DNA of 64,000 nucleotides. It comes from Hirundichthys speculiger (lineage: Eukaryota > Chordata > Actinopteri > Beloniformes > Exocoetidae). Under the pieces are notes generated by a model. That model searched no databases, had not been told where the DNA came from, and worked only from the letters and a program-made list of their open reading frames with translations. Both the position numbers and the translations under genes were made by a program. Each line of letters opens with the position of its first letter. Position 1 is the stretch's first letter. Of the stretch, positions 12,301 through 22,000 are shown piece after piece. The stretch lies in assembly GCA_018398805.1 (NCBI GenBank), contig JAGFBZ010001254.1, positions 2,131,001 through 2,195,000 of the forward strand, in the 5' to 3' direction.

Positions 12301-15300
12301 AGCGGTATGACCAAAAATTTATATCACTGTATTTTTCTAAAATTATATCGGTTTCACGGTTTATCACTGTATTTTTTTTTTAAAGGCACAACTGGGTGTT
12401 AACCATATTTTCTAATCATTTAGAGAGGAATTGCTGCAGTAAATTGGCTTAGAATGACCTATTTTACTGTCACGAAGAGTGAATATTGTAGAAAAACATT
12501 CATATCTACACTAGTATTAATACAGGTTTGCATGGCCTCACAAAATGAAACTATTTACAAAGAGGTGGCACTCGTGACTCTAATTAAGTGAAGGAATCAG
12601 AATGCATTATAGTTGCACTTAAAATACAGAACCCTTTTATTTTTTCAAATTTTGCAAACAACTTGAAAAAACATATTTTGTTAAAAAAATCAACATTAAC
12701 TACACAATGTAAACAACGTTCTAACATTGTAGCCGCGGGAGGCAACACCAGCCTGGTGTTGCCTCCTGCGGCTACAACTTTAGCTTGGCAACATTTGCAT
12801 CTTATTGTAGTTTGTTGGACGTCGTCTTTTTCAAATCCAAAGAACTTCCACACGACAGACACGGCTCCTCGTTTAGGAAGAAGTTCCTCAGTCTCATGTT
12901 GCCGTTCTGGAGCTTCCACTTCGGGACTTTCGCTGTTTGCAGCCATCACCGTTTAACCGTAAACTAGTAGCGTGTTGTGCCTCCAGTGCAACTGCAACAC
13001 AGTCCCCTGTCAAGCAATGTTCTGCGGCACTTAAGTTCCGCAGTGCACGGCGTTCCCAACGTTGTGTACGCTACAGTACATACTCACCGGTATTACGGTA
13101 TATGAAAAATTCATATCATAAGAAAAATAAACACTGGTATTCGGTATGAACCGGTATACCGCCCAGCACTATGATGAGTTACATGGTTACAAAATAAGCG
13201 CTGACAGCGTGCTGTGCACAAAAGCACAATAGGCTTAATGTTTAATGTGACAATAATTTATAGGGAACATAATATGATTTTGTTTTTTAATCTGTGCATG
13301 GAAGCATTCATTTTGATATTCAAAGTGATTACCAAATCAAACAGGCCAACACGAGACATCCCTGTTTCTTTGTTTTTGGTGGTCTCAGTCTATAAATATG
13401 TAATCCAATGGGCTGTTCAGGTCTCCAGGGTTCTGTGACATCACAGACCCAGATTAGAGGCCGTTATCCAGCTCCACCAACTTCCAATCATACTACATTT
13501 GCTGGACCTCAAAAGTGGGTAGCACAAAGCTGTATGACAGAAGAGGGGGACAGATCCTGCAAAGAGGGAGATAGAGTGGAGTCACGAGTCTCACTCCAGC
13601 TCTTAAAACTGGCTGCTATGGCTGCGATGTAAAGAGATGGTATGTAAAGGGAGCTCTTGTACTTTATCTTGGTGGTTTTTTCTCGAAGGCTTCTCAATTT
13701 CTCAGGAAATTGTGTTAGCTTGTGAAAAAAGGCCTAATATGTCTCCTTTAAGAGAGAAAGCAGCTAATACAAGATTTTGGCCTGGATTCAAATCTGGGCT
13801 GGCTGCATGAGGACTGTAGCCTCTGTACATGGGGTGCCTGCTCAGCCAAGTGAGCTAACTGGCTCTTCTACTGCTTGTTTTTAAGGTTTTAAATGTGTTG
13901 GCACCAGCTCATTTGTCTGACTTTCTTCATCCCATAGACCAGGGGTCTCAAACTCATTCCTGAAAGGGCCGTGTGGCTGCAGGTTTTTGTTCCAACCATG
14001 CAGAAACACAGCTGAGTTGTTTCACTCAATCAACTGAACTGGTTCAGACCTTCAGTGAAGACAACTAGTTGATTGACTAAAACAACTCAGCTGTGTTTCT
14101 GCATGGTTGGAACAAAAACCTGCAGCCACACGGCCCTTTCAGGAATGAGTTTGAGACCCCTGCCATAGACTGTTAAAGTAGAACTGGACAAAACCTCTGT
14201 GACGTTGCTCATGGTTTGTCTGAAGAGAGCTTATGTAGCTTCTTTCTTGTCGTTCTGTACGGTGCCACATTGGCAGGAACTGACTCCCCTCAATCTCGGT
14301 TAATCCAAAAATAGACACGTGGGCCTGGAAGGCAGCTGGAACACAGTAATGCTGGCCTGTGATGCCAAATAATGTTACCTTACACAGTTTCTGTTAGACT
14401 CTGGCCATCCATTCTCATTTCAGATGTCACGACCAAACCTAGTGAAGCTGAAGCTGAGATGAGGACTAGCAGAGATCTGCTGCGACCCACGGTTGATTGG
14501 TCGCGGGTTGACTAGGCCTAGTCGCCTAGGCAACTGAGCAAGGTACCCCAGCGTGGTGGCCAAGCACAACCGGCATCCTGGTGGTAAAAATAGATGCTTC
14601 AGACTGCTTTACTAAGCTCTGCCCCTGGGTACAGGGTATAACTTGTGTCCAAATAAAAATTCATGTGATCATTTTGGGGGCAGAACATGTCTTACTTTGC
14701 TTTACTAATGCGGTTAAATTAAAAAAAAAAAAAGATTTTCAAAGAGCCCCCACTTGCCTGCCCATTTGAAACAGGTGCATAGTTTGCACCAACATGGGTA
14801 GTGAAAAGTGGAACTGAAACGCATAATAATAGTTTGTAGTACCACTTACTATTTAGAAACACTAAAAGTTCACAGGACACCCACGACCACCTGATATGAT
14901 CTTGAATTGAGAGAAAGAAGTGAAGAAATAATTTGAGTTTAAACACATCACTTATTCAACAACATTTTCGAATTCCAGTTAAAAGTCAGAAAAACAAAGA
15001 GGTGAAACAGACAGACAAAACTGGAGTTAAGAACTGGAATCATTTGCTTTTCATCAGAAGTGAATGACTGAGCAGGTTTTGTAAAACTCCAGCTGAGTTG
15101 TCGAATGCCAGGCAATTTAGCCATGTCCTCGAGGCCACTGGGAAATGTTTGTGATTAAGGTATTAGCTTTTCTGGCAGCTTTCCTTTCTGTCAGAAGAAA
15201 AAAAAAAACCTTTTGCAAAAAAGTGAGGCAAACGAGGTAGCACAGAGAACCTGAACCCACATGGTGCACAGGGTGTAGTGAATAAACACAGGACAAGTCA

Positions 15301-15818
15301 GGAGTTCAAATTTCAGCAGAAACGTATTTTTTCAATGTATGTCTCAATAATATTTCAGTTTTTAGCCATGTATGGAATAGGTTCAGACCAAAAAGCAACA
15401 AAACACCATAACCGCCGAAACTAAGTTTCTCTTGAAATTGTCCTTCTTACAGCAAGCTAGAGAGTATTCCACTGATAAGCTTTTAAAAGTGCAGTTGCAC
15501 TATCTTAAAAAGTAAATCTCTCCATGATCTTTTTCGACAGTTAGTTGTAAAGATCATTAGCATGTACGCGGTTGTGTGTCCATTCAGCCTGAAGTTACAG
15601 CTACCAAACACTTGATTTGGTCAAGTGCAAAAAAAAAAAAGCTAAATCCTTTTAAATATGTTTCTAAAACTCAAGTCATATTAGTGCAGATTAATATGAA
15701 AGTCCCAATGAAGTAATTAGATGGTCACATTGTGTCAAGATAAAATCCTAATAATAATAATAAAAACAAGCATTCACACTTAATAAAAACACTTACTTTT
15801 AGTTGTCTTCTGGGACAT
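3245..15818 (-). CDS. st3gal4: ST3 beta-galactoside alpha-2,3-sialyltransferase 4 (3' partial)
   Basis: A type II Golgi enzyme of family GT29 that moves sialic acid from CMP-Neu5Ac to terminal galactose in alpha-2,3 linkage on N- and O-glycans. Coding exons: 15818-15797, 12042-11961, 11612-11523, 10177-10080, 9818-9755, 9447-9352, 4035-3846, 3382-3245. All junctions keep frame and have GT/AG sites, giving 260 residues of about 330. Residues 1-10 are cytosolic and about 11-33 form the signal anchor (LRLLPVFLFFISFVTYY). The stem carries NSS (44-46) and NIS (65-67) sequons. Sialylmotif L spans about 122-170, with CVVVGNG, NKYDVVIRLNNAP and TTMRFFYPES. Then come RKGFWK and ADKLL, close to mammalian ST3GAL4. 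Motifs S, 3 and VS, with the catalytic His, are beyond the left edge. The start is the ATG at 15818, the only one joining in frame to the anchor exon. Confidence is high for the family and good for the paralogue. Confidence 0.93.
3846..4035 (-). other. st3gal4: st3gal4 exon, second half of motif L
   Basis: 190 nt between 'atatttcag' and AAGAGG|GTACAG. It encodes LNNAPIRGYEDDVGNKTTMR, FFYPES, then LDTLMVLVPFKQQDLRWLKE. An NKT sequon lies at residues 166-168. Confidence 0.93.
4949..5047 (+). pseudogene. N-terminal THAP zinc finger of a transposase
   Basis: A 32-codon frame starts MPARCVAGFCSN and contains DTFPKD and RRE, the opening of a C2CH THAP domain (two cysteines four residues apart, then the F-P-x-D loop). 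It ends in TGA where the conserved tryptophan (TGG) is expected, so the protein is cut before the second zinc-ligand pair. The fragment lies inside the inverted repeats of the 4649-6175 element. Confidence 0.65.
5996..6020. promoter_or_regulatory. CRE, CCAAT and YY1-like cluster inside the THAP element
   Basis: TGACGTCA is followed within two bases by AGCCAAT and then ATATGGCGGC, resembling a CRE, a CCAAT box and a YY1 site side by side. The placement near one end of the transposon suggests the former promoter of the element. Function is inferred. Confidence 0.35.
7319..7987. mobile_element. Tc1/mariner (Tigger-like) MITE, copy 1
   Basis: The element opens CAGTGATCCC and closes with the complement GGGATCACTG, flanked by TA on both sides, the target duplication of Tc1/mariner elements. 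An internal stretch (about 7600-7790) is shared in inverse orientation with the copy at 45128-45518. No intact transposase is present. Confidence 0.75.
8806..9135. mobile_element. hAT MITE, CAGCCATTCCC family, copy 1
   Basis: 330 bp with imperfect terminal inverted repeats (CAGCCATTCCCAAACTT and ACTTTGGGAATCACTG) and the exact 8-bp target duplication CAGTAGGG at 8798-8805 and 9136-9143. It matches the copies at 39135-39513 (inverted) and 61049-61402. It is non-coding. Confidence 0.88.
9352..9447 (-). other. st3gal4: st3gal4 exon, first half of sialylmotif L
   Basis: 96 nt between 'cccacag' and ATTCG|GTAAGT. It encodes LECRTCVVVGNGFAIKNSSL and NKYDVVIR. The cysteine, the GNG and the NSSLG stretch are sialyltransferase hallmarks. 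Mammalian ST3GAL4 has HRLR where this copy has FAIK. Confidence 0.93.
9755..9818 (-). other. st3gal4: st3gal4 short exon before motif L
   Basis: 64 nt between 'tctgtcag' and GAAAA|GTGAGC, encoding LLLLKVLAVTANYQVPAKIE, which matches mammalian LLLRVLAITSSSIPKNIQS. Codons are split at both ends and complete in frame with the neighbours. Confidence 0.87.
10080..10177 (-). other. st3gal4: st3gal4 exon with the LEDFFW segment
   Basis: 98 nt between 'ctcatgcag' and CAGTG|GTATGT. It encodes ISRRTQLFLKLEDFFW and LALPYGIKDS, matching the mammalian FLRLEDYFW...ELPYGTKGS segment. The AAC codon split at its 5' junction forms the NIS sequon at residues 65-67. Confidence 0.88.
11523..11612 (-). other. st3gal4: st3gal4 stem exon
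   Basis: 90 nt between 'cttccag' and TTTAA|GTGAGT. It encodes the stem, with the NSS sequon at residues 44-46 and SLCGGW. A second possible acceptor ('caccag') 15 nt downstream keeps the same phase and would drop five residues. On the transcript a 28-base G run lies 47-75 nt upstream of the acceptor. Confidence 0.78.
11660..11696 (+). repeat. Homopolymer tract C28 followed by A9
   Basis: Twenty-eight consecutive C then nine A on the plus strand, that is, a G28 run in the st3gal4 pre-mRNA upstream of the stem exon acceptor. The true length may vary or be a sequencing artefact. Confidence 0.9.
11961..12042 (-). other. st3gal4: st3gal4 exon encoding the Golgi signal anchor
   Basis: Bounded by 'tactccag' and a CAGAG|GTAAAA donor; 82 nt, phases 2 and 2. 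In the frame joined to the previous exon it encodes a hydrophobic run from Trp9 to about Leu33. Another frame opens with ATG directly at the acceptor but does not connect with either neighbouring exon. Confidence 0.82.
12293..13171 (-). mobile_element. hAT element with a truncated BED-finger transposase
   Basis: 879 bp, flanked by the exact 8-bp duplication TGATGAGT (12285-12292 and 13172-13179). The ends are TAGTGCTGAGCGGTATG and ACCGCCCAGCACTA. On the minus strand a frame (12949-12584) reads MMAANSESPEVEAPE, then VVWKFFGFEKDD and CKCCQAKVV, a ZBED-type zinc finger start. It runs into a near-perfect palindrome at 12727-12777 and loses the family sequence, so this is an internally deleted, non-autonomous copy. 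Confidence 0.85.
13776..13868 (-). repeat. tRNA-derived SINE head fragment
   Basis: On the minus strand the text contains TAGCTCACTTGG (A box-like), 'ccccatgtacagaggct' and GATTTGAATCC (B box-like). This spacing and wording match the tRNA-related head of fish SINEs. Only the head is recognisable. Confidence 0.55.
13940..14162. mobile_element. Palindromic hAT MITE
   Basis: 223 bp made of two long arms complementary over about 80 bases each (CAGGGGTCTCAAACT... and its complement) around a short centre. The exact 8-bp duplication CCATAGAC flanks it (13932-13939 and 14163-14170). It has no coding capacity. Confidence 0.9.
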
Positions 15819-15865
15819 CTTCACATATTCCGTAGTCCTCTCATGTCTACACAATGTATCTCATC
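15797..15865 (-). other. st3gal4: st3gal4 first coding exon (leader plus MSQKTTK)
   Basis: The acceptor follows a pyrimidine-rich 'cttcttcacctctcag' and the exon opens at 15865. The start codon is 15818-15816; seven codons and one base follow, then an AAAA|GTAAGT donor. The leader part holds two out-of-frame short ORFs, of 5 and 7 codons, ahead of the start. Confidence 0.8.
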
Positions 15866-17615
15866 CTGAGAGGTGAAGAAGTTAAAGGATTAATAGTACC
15901 AGCACATTCCCTAAGCTGCTTTTGAAATAGCAATAGAGCATTCTGAGAAAGTGATCTGAAAAAGGAACTACAGAAGAAAAATGACACAGCTGGCACTACA
16001 CATTTTCTCACACACACAAACAGAATATGTGTGTGTGTGCACTTGCAAATATGAGCTGATGCGTCATCAGGATAAAAGTGAAACAAGAGAGAGACAAACT
16101 GATGTGAACGAGAAAACAAAAATGGAGACAAAAGAACAGGAAAGAGAGAAGTTGAGGGAGAGAAGGGCAGTAGAGGAAGGCCGATCAGTGTAAGAGGATC
16201 ATGCTGGACTGATCGAAAACTGGACCCTGAACTGAGGGAAATACTCCATCAGCTTATTTGAGCAATACCTTAGAGAGTTTAGATTGTAGCTTCGATCAGC
16301 CTGAACTGGATCTAACATAACACACATCTGACTATTTATTGAACAATGTCCCTCTTATCTTGTGCTTTTTTCTCACTGAAGAGGCCTAAGTCCTTCAAAA
16401 AGAGGTGCCTGCCACGGCTTCAGAGCTGATACATCCCTCAAAATCAATAGTAAACTGAATGAGTGCATAGCTGAATATCTATTTTGGGATACTTGTGAGT
16501 TCACTTCCTATACTGTAATGAGAATAATTCAATACTGCCGTAAAGCTCTTCCTGAATCCAGCATGAAGACAGTGAAGGAGTGGAAACCACATGATCAGTT
16601 AACATGACCACAGGGATGCATTGTGAATTTCATTCTACAATATATGAACACTCACATCCCACGCTGTAAAACTAAGTATCATTTCACAGCCTGAGACATG
16701 AAACGATGCTGTTACTTCCTGAACAGGGAGAGGCTACTTAGAGTTCCTGTTAAATGGAGATGGAGGGAGTATTTTCATTCTGAGCAGGATACAAGGCGGA
16801 GCTGTCTTTGTTTCCCAGAGTTATTGTTACAAAATTACTAAAGAATGTGGACAGGAGCAAACTTTAAATGTATGTCATCTAATTTTGTTAAACAAGCAAG
16901 ATGGTTTCTTGTCTTTTTATATTGTGCTGCAGTCTTTGGTAGCACAGGAATTACCAAATGTGCTCGTTACTTGATGAACCAGGCGTCCTGGTGGAAGACC
17001 AAGCGTCTTCCACAGTGATATCAGTGTATGTTAGTTAGTTACAGCTAGTGGATTTGGATCGTGTTCCAGGGGTTGCAGGGTGTTCCAGATTTGCGCTCAC
17101 CACTTCAGAGGAAAGAGTCCAGCATGCTGGGTCCACCTGAGACCCAGCCTACATATTTCCCAACTTAGGCCACTGCAACAAAGTGTTTTTGATTTGGTTG
17201 TAACTTCTGACCACCAAGGATAAACTCTAAAGCACTGCATTTTTTTTCCACCTAATCTAAACCTTTTAACATTAAAATAAAATTTTCTTCTTGTCTCAGT
17301 TCATCTTTACACCCCCTTTCTGTTGTATACACATTTAGATGATTGTCAGAAGCAAGGAAATCACTATTCTGCAAAGAAACGATCAACACCGACAGCGACA
17401 CGAGTGGTGATCCTGTCTGCTTTGCCTGGAATAACTGGACGAAGCCATAGCACAGAAAGACACAGGCATGCAAAGTCTGCCCCCTTACACATCATATTCT
17501 GCAGTACTAGGGTTGCCCCTTTTAATAGACTGAAAATGTCTGTTTTACAAGAGGTATAACTGATGTTCCATGAGTACAATGCAGCTACAGTTGATGAAAT
17601 AATTAAATATCTTAC
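15866..17615. other. st3gal4: Intron between the st3gal4 leader exon and the start-codon exon
   Basis: Apart from simple CA/GA-rich patches near 16010-16170, I see no exon or recognisable element here. Confidence 0.5.
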
Positions 17616-17682
17616 CTTTTCCCTCTTTCATTTCAAAAGACTGTCTCCTCAGTGACCAGCTGCAATGGATCTGGGCTTCTCC
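17616..17682 (-). other. st3gal4: Candidate 5' leader exon of st3gal4
   Basis: 67 nt bounded by 'ttgcttttactccag' and GGAAAAG|GTAAGA, both good splice sites on the minus strand, 1.75 kb upstream of the start-codon exon. It has no reading frame of its own. Joined to that exon it creates a 6-codon upstream ORF (ATGAAAGAGGGAAAAG|GATGA). Assignment rests on splice consensus and position only. Confidence 0.5.
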
Positions 17683-18599
17683 CTGGAGTAAAAGCAAACA
17701 TTCGTCAGACATATGAAAGCAATTATTCTTCTCCTTGTTTTCTCCTTGTCTCTGCACTTATAAAGGAATCAACCAGCCACCTTCATCCACTTCGTTTTGG
17801 AAATAATTATAATTTCAAAAAGCAAAGATGTGTCGTTTCTGTGTTTATACTGCTGTAATTTTGTCTTTAATATGAAAAGCATGTTATTTAAAGTTCCCAG
17901 CTTGGACGATGGGAAAATCGTCTTTAAAAATGACCTATCTATTCCAACCTCCTCTACTCGCCCCCCTGAACACGAAGCAGTTAAAACAGTATGATATTAT
18001 AGCTTCTGGGGCTGTAAAGCAAATAAAAACACAAGACCTCCTTGATGACACTGGAAACACCTCAAAAGCTAAGAAGCACAATACACAGAAACACTGCAAG
18101 GCACGCTGGATGACAGACTGGCACAGGAAGAAGAGTTCAAGATGTTGGGCATCGGTGTAGACAAAGGTTTAGTTCTCTAAGAGATGCCCTTCGCCGCAGA
18201 GGTACTTAAAGCATTGATGTAAGTCTAATTATGGATTACGATGGAAATGCAGACAGCCCACTTAAAGAGCTCTCTCACATACTGTAGTGATTAAAGATGA
18301 GTCAGGCAGCTACCACAAAATAGCACAGTGGAAGTGATTCAGGAAAAGGCACTCCATGGGAAATTTGCTCTCAACAAGTTACTGGTAAAAGCTGATTCCA
18401 CCCCAATTCCAAAGAAAGGTGAGGTTTCAGAAATAATATTGTAGATAACAAGAGAGAGGAACCACCGTTGCTGATGTTGCTACTTAGACTTCTCCATTTT
18501 TGGAGAACATGCACTGTGCATGATGTGATGCTGGGTGGAGATAAAGATAAGGGGGCTGGATCATTCTACTCTGATCTGAGACTGCAATGTGAAGTGCTC

Positions 18600-18935
18600 T
18601 TCAGACCTGAAGTCAGGATCTCTGCTGGATTTCTACTCTTCTCTTAAGAAGAAAAACTTTACAAACATGAAGGAGACATGCTCAGAAGATGTTGGTTCTC
18701 TTTGGCTCTACCTACATATGTGAACAAACATTTTCAATGATGAAGCTTACACAATCCAGGTATAGATCCTCTCTGACTGATGATCATCTGTCAGCTGTGC
18801 TTCGCATCTCCACCTCAGACATTCAACCTGACTTCGATACACTAGTTAAAGCTCAACAGAGACTAGATTTCTCTCACCGAACAAGAAAAAATAACTCAAA
18901 AACACCAAATGAGGTGGTTAGACTACAAATGTAAG
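18600..18935 (+). pseudogene. C-terminal hAT dimerisation domain relic (GTF2IRD2/SCAND3-like)
   Basis: One frame reads LKSGSLLDFYSSLKKKNFTN; after a frameshift the next reads MLVLFGSTYICEQTFSMMK, then SRYRSSLTDDHLSAVLRIST and DIQPDFDTLV. This is the C-terminal part of a domesticated-type hAT transposase family common in fish. The frameshift and missing upstream domains make it a fossil. Confidence 0.75.
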
Positions 18936-19089
18936 CAAATGTAATGCAAATGCAAATGTAAGTAAAGGTACCAACTCGCAGTGAACTGAGACAATGTCTT
19001 TAGAACCGTTTTTCTTAAAATCACAATTCAATGTTTAGTTGGTTCAATATGATGCGTCATGCTTAATGTTTGGAGCACAAAGACAATAT

Positions 19090-19579
19090 ATTGTGATGTA
19101 TTGTGAAAGGTAGCAAAGTTACAAACTTAGGAGCAGAGTTCAAGCTGTTTTACCACGGAGTGGACGGAAAGAAAAACGAAGTTATCCTAAAAGAAGAGTT
19201 TGTTAGGAATATTCTGGGAGTGAAAAGAGTGTCAGACAGAGTGGTGAGACTGAAGCTAGAGATTAAAGGTGTGATGTTGAATCTGGTTAGTAGTTATGCC
19301 CCACAGGTGGGATGTGAGTCAAAAGAGGAGAAATTCTGGAGTGAGGTGGATGAAGTGATGCAGCGTGTCCCTAGAGATGAAAGAGTAGTGATGACTACGT
19401 GTGTCGTCTGGTAGGAAAACAGACAAGGAGACTTGGTGGTGGAATCAGGAAGCACATGAGTACAGAGAAAGAGCTTAGCTAAGAAGAAGTGAGAGGACTG
19501 AAGAGAGAAGACAGGAGCACAGGGAGATGTAGCATAAGGTGAAGGTAGAGGTGGCAAAGGCCAAACAAAGGGTGTACAA
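19090..19579 (+). pseudogene. RTE-clade LINE, endonuclease-domain fragment
   Basis: The frame reads EFKLFYHGVDGKKNEVILKE, then RVSDRVVRLKLEIKGVMLN, SSYAPQVGCESKEEKFW and DEVMQRVPRDERVV, the apurinic endonuclease part of a fish RTE LINE. It is followed by KETWWW-like residues in broken frames. A hAT element interrupts it at 19580, and the LINE resumes at 20356-20539 with 'LYSGLDSQGG' and broken RWKEYF-like text. Confidence 0.8.
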
Positions 19580-20347
19580 TAGAGGTCTTCGGAACAACCC
19601 AAAAACCCAAAAACCCAAAGTTCCGACCTGACCCGATCGGGTCTCGGGTCTATTTCAAAAGACGTGACTCCAGGTTCAGGTTCAGGTCGGAATCGGTACA
19701 GTTAGTCTCTGGTCTGGTCCATGCTCTCTGACTGGCGGGGTCCGCGTTTACTCGAGAGCTAAAGATATTGGCAGTGGCAGCCAATGTCAGGACAGGGCAG
19801 TTAAATGATTATTCATTAACGTGGCGTGTTTGTCATGAAACAACCGTGTTGCCGTAGCGTGTTATTACCGGTTTGCCCAGCAGCTGTAAAGCACAACGGA
19901 CCACCAACATGACAACGCTGGATGAGAGAACATATTCTTGACACGTCCTGATCAATGTAGGCTATTAGCGTTAGCAGTTGCTACCAATAGCATCTGTATC
20001 CACAAAGAAAATAAGGACGTGGATTTATTGTTGTTTAAATCACGTAGCCATCACGTAGAAGAAGACAACTTTGGGTAAGAAAATCAAGTTTTATTCAACG
20101 CTAGACAACTTTTAACTTAAGCAACTATGGGCTGCACTGTCTCAGATCTATTCGGGTAACTCGGTTTGGTTCGTGGTCGGAAACTAAAGACTCGGGTCGG
20201 GTCGGTTCCGGGTCCAAATATTGCGGGTCCATTCGGGTTCGAACCCCCGAACTTATGATAATAGCTCGGGTTGGGTCAGTTTGGGGTTGAATTTTCACGG
20301 ATCCATTCGGGTTGGAGTCCATGAAAGTGGACCCGTGAAGACCTCTA
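19580..20347. mobile_element. hAT element, TAGAGGTCTTC family, copy 1
   Basis: 768 bp between perfect 11-bp inverted ends TAGAGGTCTTC and GAAGACCTCTA, with the exact duplication GTGTACAA (19572-19579 and 20348-20355). The right part is rich in CGGGTCGGG motifs. It is non-coding and inserted in the RTE LINE. Related copies lie at about 21985-22637 (left end lost) and 35226-35772 (left end lost). Confidence 0.92.
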
Positions 20348-20355
20348 GTGTACAA

Positions 20356-20539
20356 TGATTTGTACTCTGGCTTGGACAGCCAAGGAGGGAGAGACTGATT
20401 TATCCAGGTTGTTAAGGCAGAAAGATAGAGATGGGAAGGATGTGCAACAGGCTAGAGTGATGAAGGATAGAGGATAGAGATGGAAATTAATTGACAGATG
20501 CTAGGAGTGTGACAGGAAGATGGAAATAGTACTTTCCAG
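20356..20539 (+). pseudogene. RTE LINE, continuation after the hAT insertion
   Basis: The frame resumes with residues resembling YDLYxxLDxxEGE and RDGKDVQQ of the RTE polyprotein, with several stops. It is cut at 20539 by a minus-strand retroelement whose tail is a TAGA repeat. Confidence 0.65.

Positions 20540-20579
<40 letters not shown>
20540..20579 (+). repeat. (TAGA)n microsatellite, tail of a minus-strand retroelement
   Basis: About ten TAGA units. On the minus strand they follow 'tgacaataaagttatct', so they are the simple-repeat tail of a retroelement inserted in reverse. Confidence 0.85.
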
Positions 20580-21096
20580 GAGATAACTTTATTGTCATTG
20601 AGCCAGCATCCCAGCACAACAAAATTTCATTCTAGCACATCCATCCAAGAAAACATACTAAAGAACAAATGGCAACAGTGCGCTGAGGCTGCAGCCAGTT
20701 GCCAGTGCGCCTTTATTCATTAGATAAGGAAAGGCGGTTACACGAGGAGGGAGGAGGGGAAAAAAAGTATATCTCACACTGTGTCCTGTGCAAAGGACAC
20801 ACTGTGAGATTATTAAAAAAAAAAAAAAAACCACCTCAGCACAACTTAGAACAGCATACTCAGACAACATACCAACAATTGGAGGGGGTGGGGTGGGGGG
20901 TGAGGAGGATGTGAAGGAAGGTGGGGGGAGGGTCCCAGCACAGCAGCTCAAGTGAGTGCGCAGCCTGATATGGCCCACAGCGCATCCAACTCAGGCCGCT
21001 GTACTCGGGGGTGTCATGAGAGGGGGGGCAAGAAGGAGGTAAGTCAAGGGGGTGTGTTTGTAGCTTGTGCGCGTGTCTGTGTATAAGTGTAAGTAA
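20580..21096 (-). mobile_element. Minus-strand retroelement, 3' part
   Basis: The element ends in ATAAAGTTATC plus the TAGA tail on the minus strand. The sequence extends to 21096, where a hAT element interrupts it, and continues beyond that element at 23497. The family is not identified. Confidence 0.55.
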
Positions 21097-21212
21097 TAGG
21101 GCTGGGCCAAAAAATCGATTTTTATATTAATCGCGATTTTTTTCTGGGGATTTTTAAAAATCGATTCTCATACAAGAATCGATTTTTATTTATTTAATGG
21201 TGGGGTAAAGAG

Positions 21213-21633
21213 GCAGCACGGTGGCTTAGTGGTTAGCACTGTTGCCTCACAGCTAGAAGGTTCCTGGTTCGAACCTCGGCAGGGGGGGGGGGGGTCCTGG
21301 ATTGAACCTCGGGGCCCTGGATTGAACCTCGGGGCCTTTCTGTGTGGAGTTTGCATATTCTCCCCGTGCTTGCGTGGGTTTCCTCCGGGTACTCCGGCTT
21401 CCTCCCACAGTCCAAAGACATGCATGTCAGGTTAATTGAGTAATTCTAAATTGCCCATAGGAGTGAGTGTGAGTGTGAAAGGTTGTTTGTCTGTATGTGT
21501 GGCCCTGCAATGGACTGGCGACCTGTCCAGGGCGTACCCCTGCCTTTCGCCCGTAGACAGCTGGGATAGGCTCCAGCAGATCCCTGTGACCCGTCAAGGA
21601 TAAAACGGGTATAGATAATGGGTGGATGGATGG
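21213..21633 (+). mobile_element. tRNA-derived SINE, copy 1
   Basis: It starts GCAGCACGGTGGCTTAGTGG and includes an A box (TGGCTTAGTGG) and a B box (GGTTCGAACC), then the long conserved body common in teleosts ('cctcccacagtccaaagaca', 'gactggcgacctgtccaggg') and a GGAT-type tail. A 16-bp target duplication ATGGTGGGGTAAAGAG flanks it (21197-21212 and 21634-21649), proving retroposition. A G-rich patch and a short internal duplication lie near 21280-21330. Confidence 0.88.
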
Positions 21634-21765
21634 ATGGTGGGGTAAAGAGTTCGGGTGGCTCCGTGGAAATACTCCGCTCGCTGTCTCTTTTGTCATCTAC
21701 ACTTCCGGAAATAGAAGCACGTGTGTCACCATAGTAACCAGAATGCCGGCGAATTCACGCGACAA

Positions 21766-22000
21766 AATGGCGGAGTGCAGCGAGTGGAGTACTTTCACAG
21801 AGCCAGAACTCTTTCCCACACCGCCCCACTTCAAATCAAACGTATGGAACTTTATTTGGTTTTTATAAAAAGCACGGGGCAGGAGAGCTTGATATGAGGA
21901 AAGCCATATGTAAGCTTTGTCGCAGTCAAATCTCTTACTGTGGTAACACCACGAACATGACGGCGCACATCCACCACCCAGAGAGGTCTGAGCTCTCTGA
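21766..22000 (+). pseudogene. BED zinc finger start of a hAT transposase
   Basis: The frame opens MAECSEWSTFTEPELF and runs to SNVW. After a frameshift it continues GFYKKHGAGELDMRKAICKL, then CRSQISYCGNTTNMTAHIHH. The spacing C-x2-C ... H-x3-H fits a BED finger. An ETS-like ACTTCCGGAAAT lies just upstream (about 21700). The coding sequence ends where the TAGAGGTCTTC-family piece begins. Confidence 0.75.

Noticed and set aside
20125..20355. Minus-strand frame rich in DPxxPTR repeats
   Set aside because: It is the translation of the CGGGTCGGG-rich tract of a non-coding hAT element; the same kind of frame appears in the copy at 35610-35852.
21229..21435. Overlapping frames on both strands around a G-rich patch
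   Set aside because: They lie in a tRNA-derived SINE, which is non-coding. The B box also made me consider a tRNA gene, but there is no complete cloverleaf and the SINE body and target duplication are clear.
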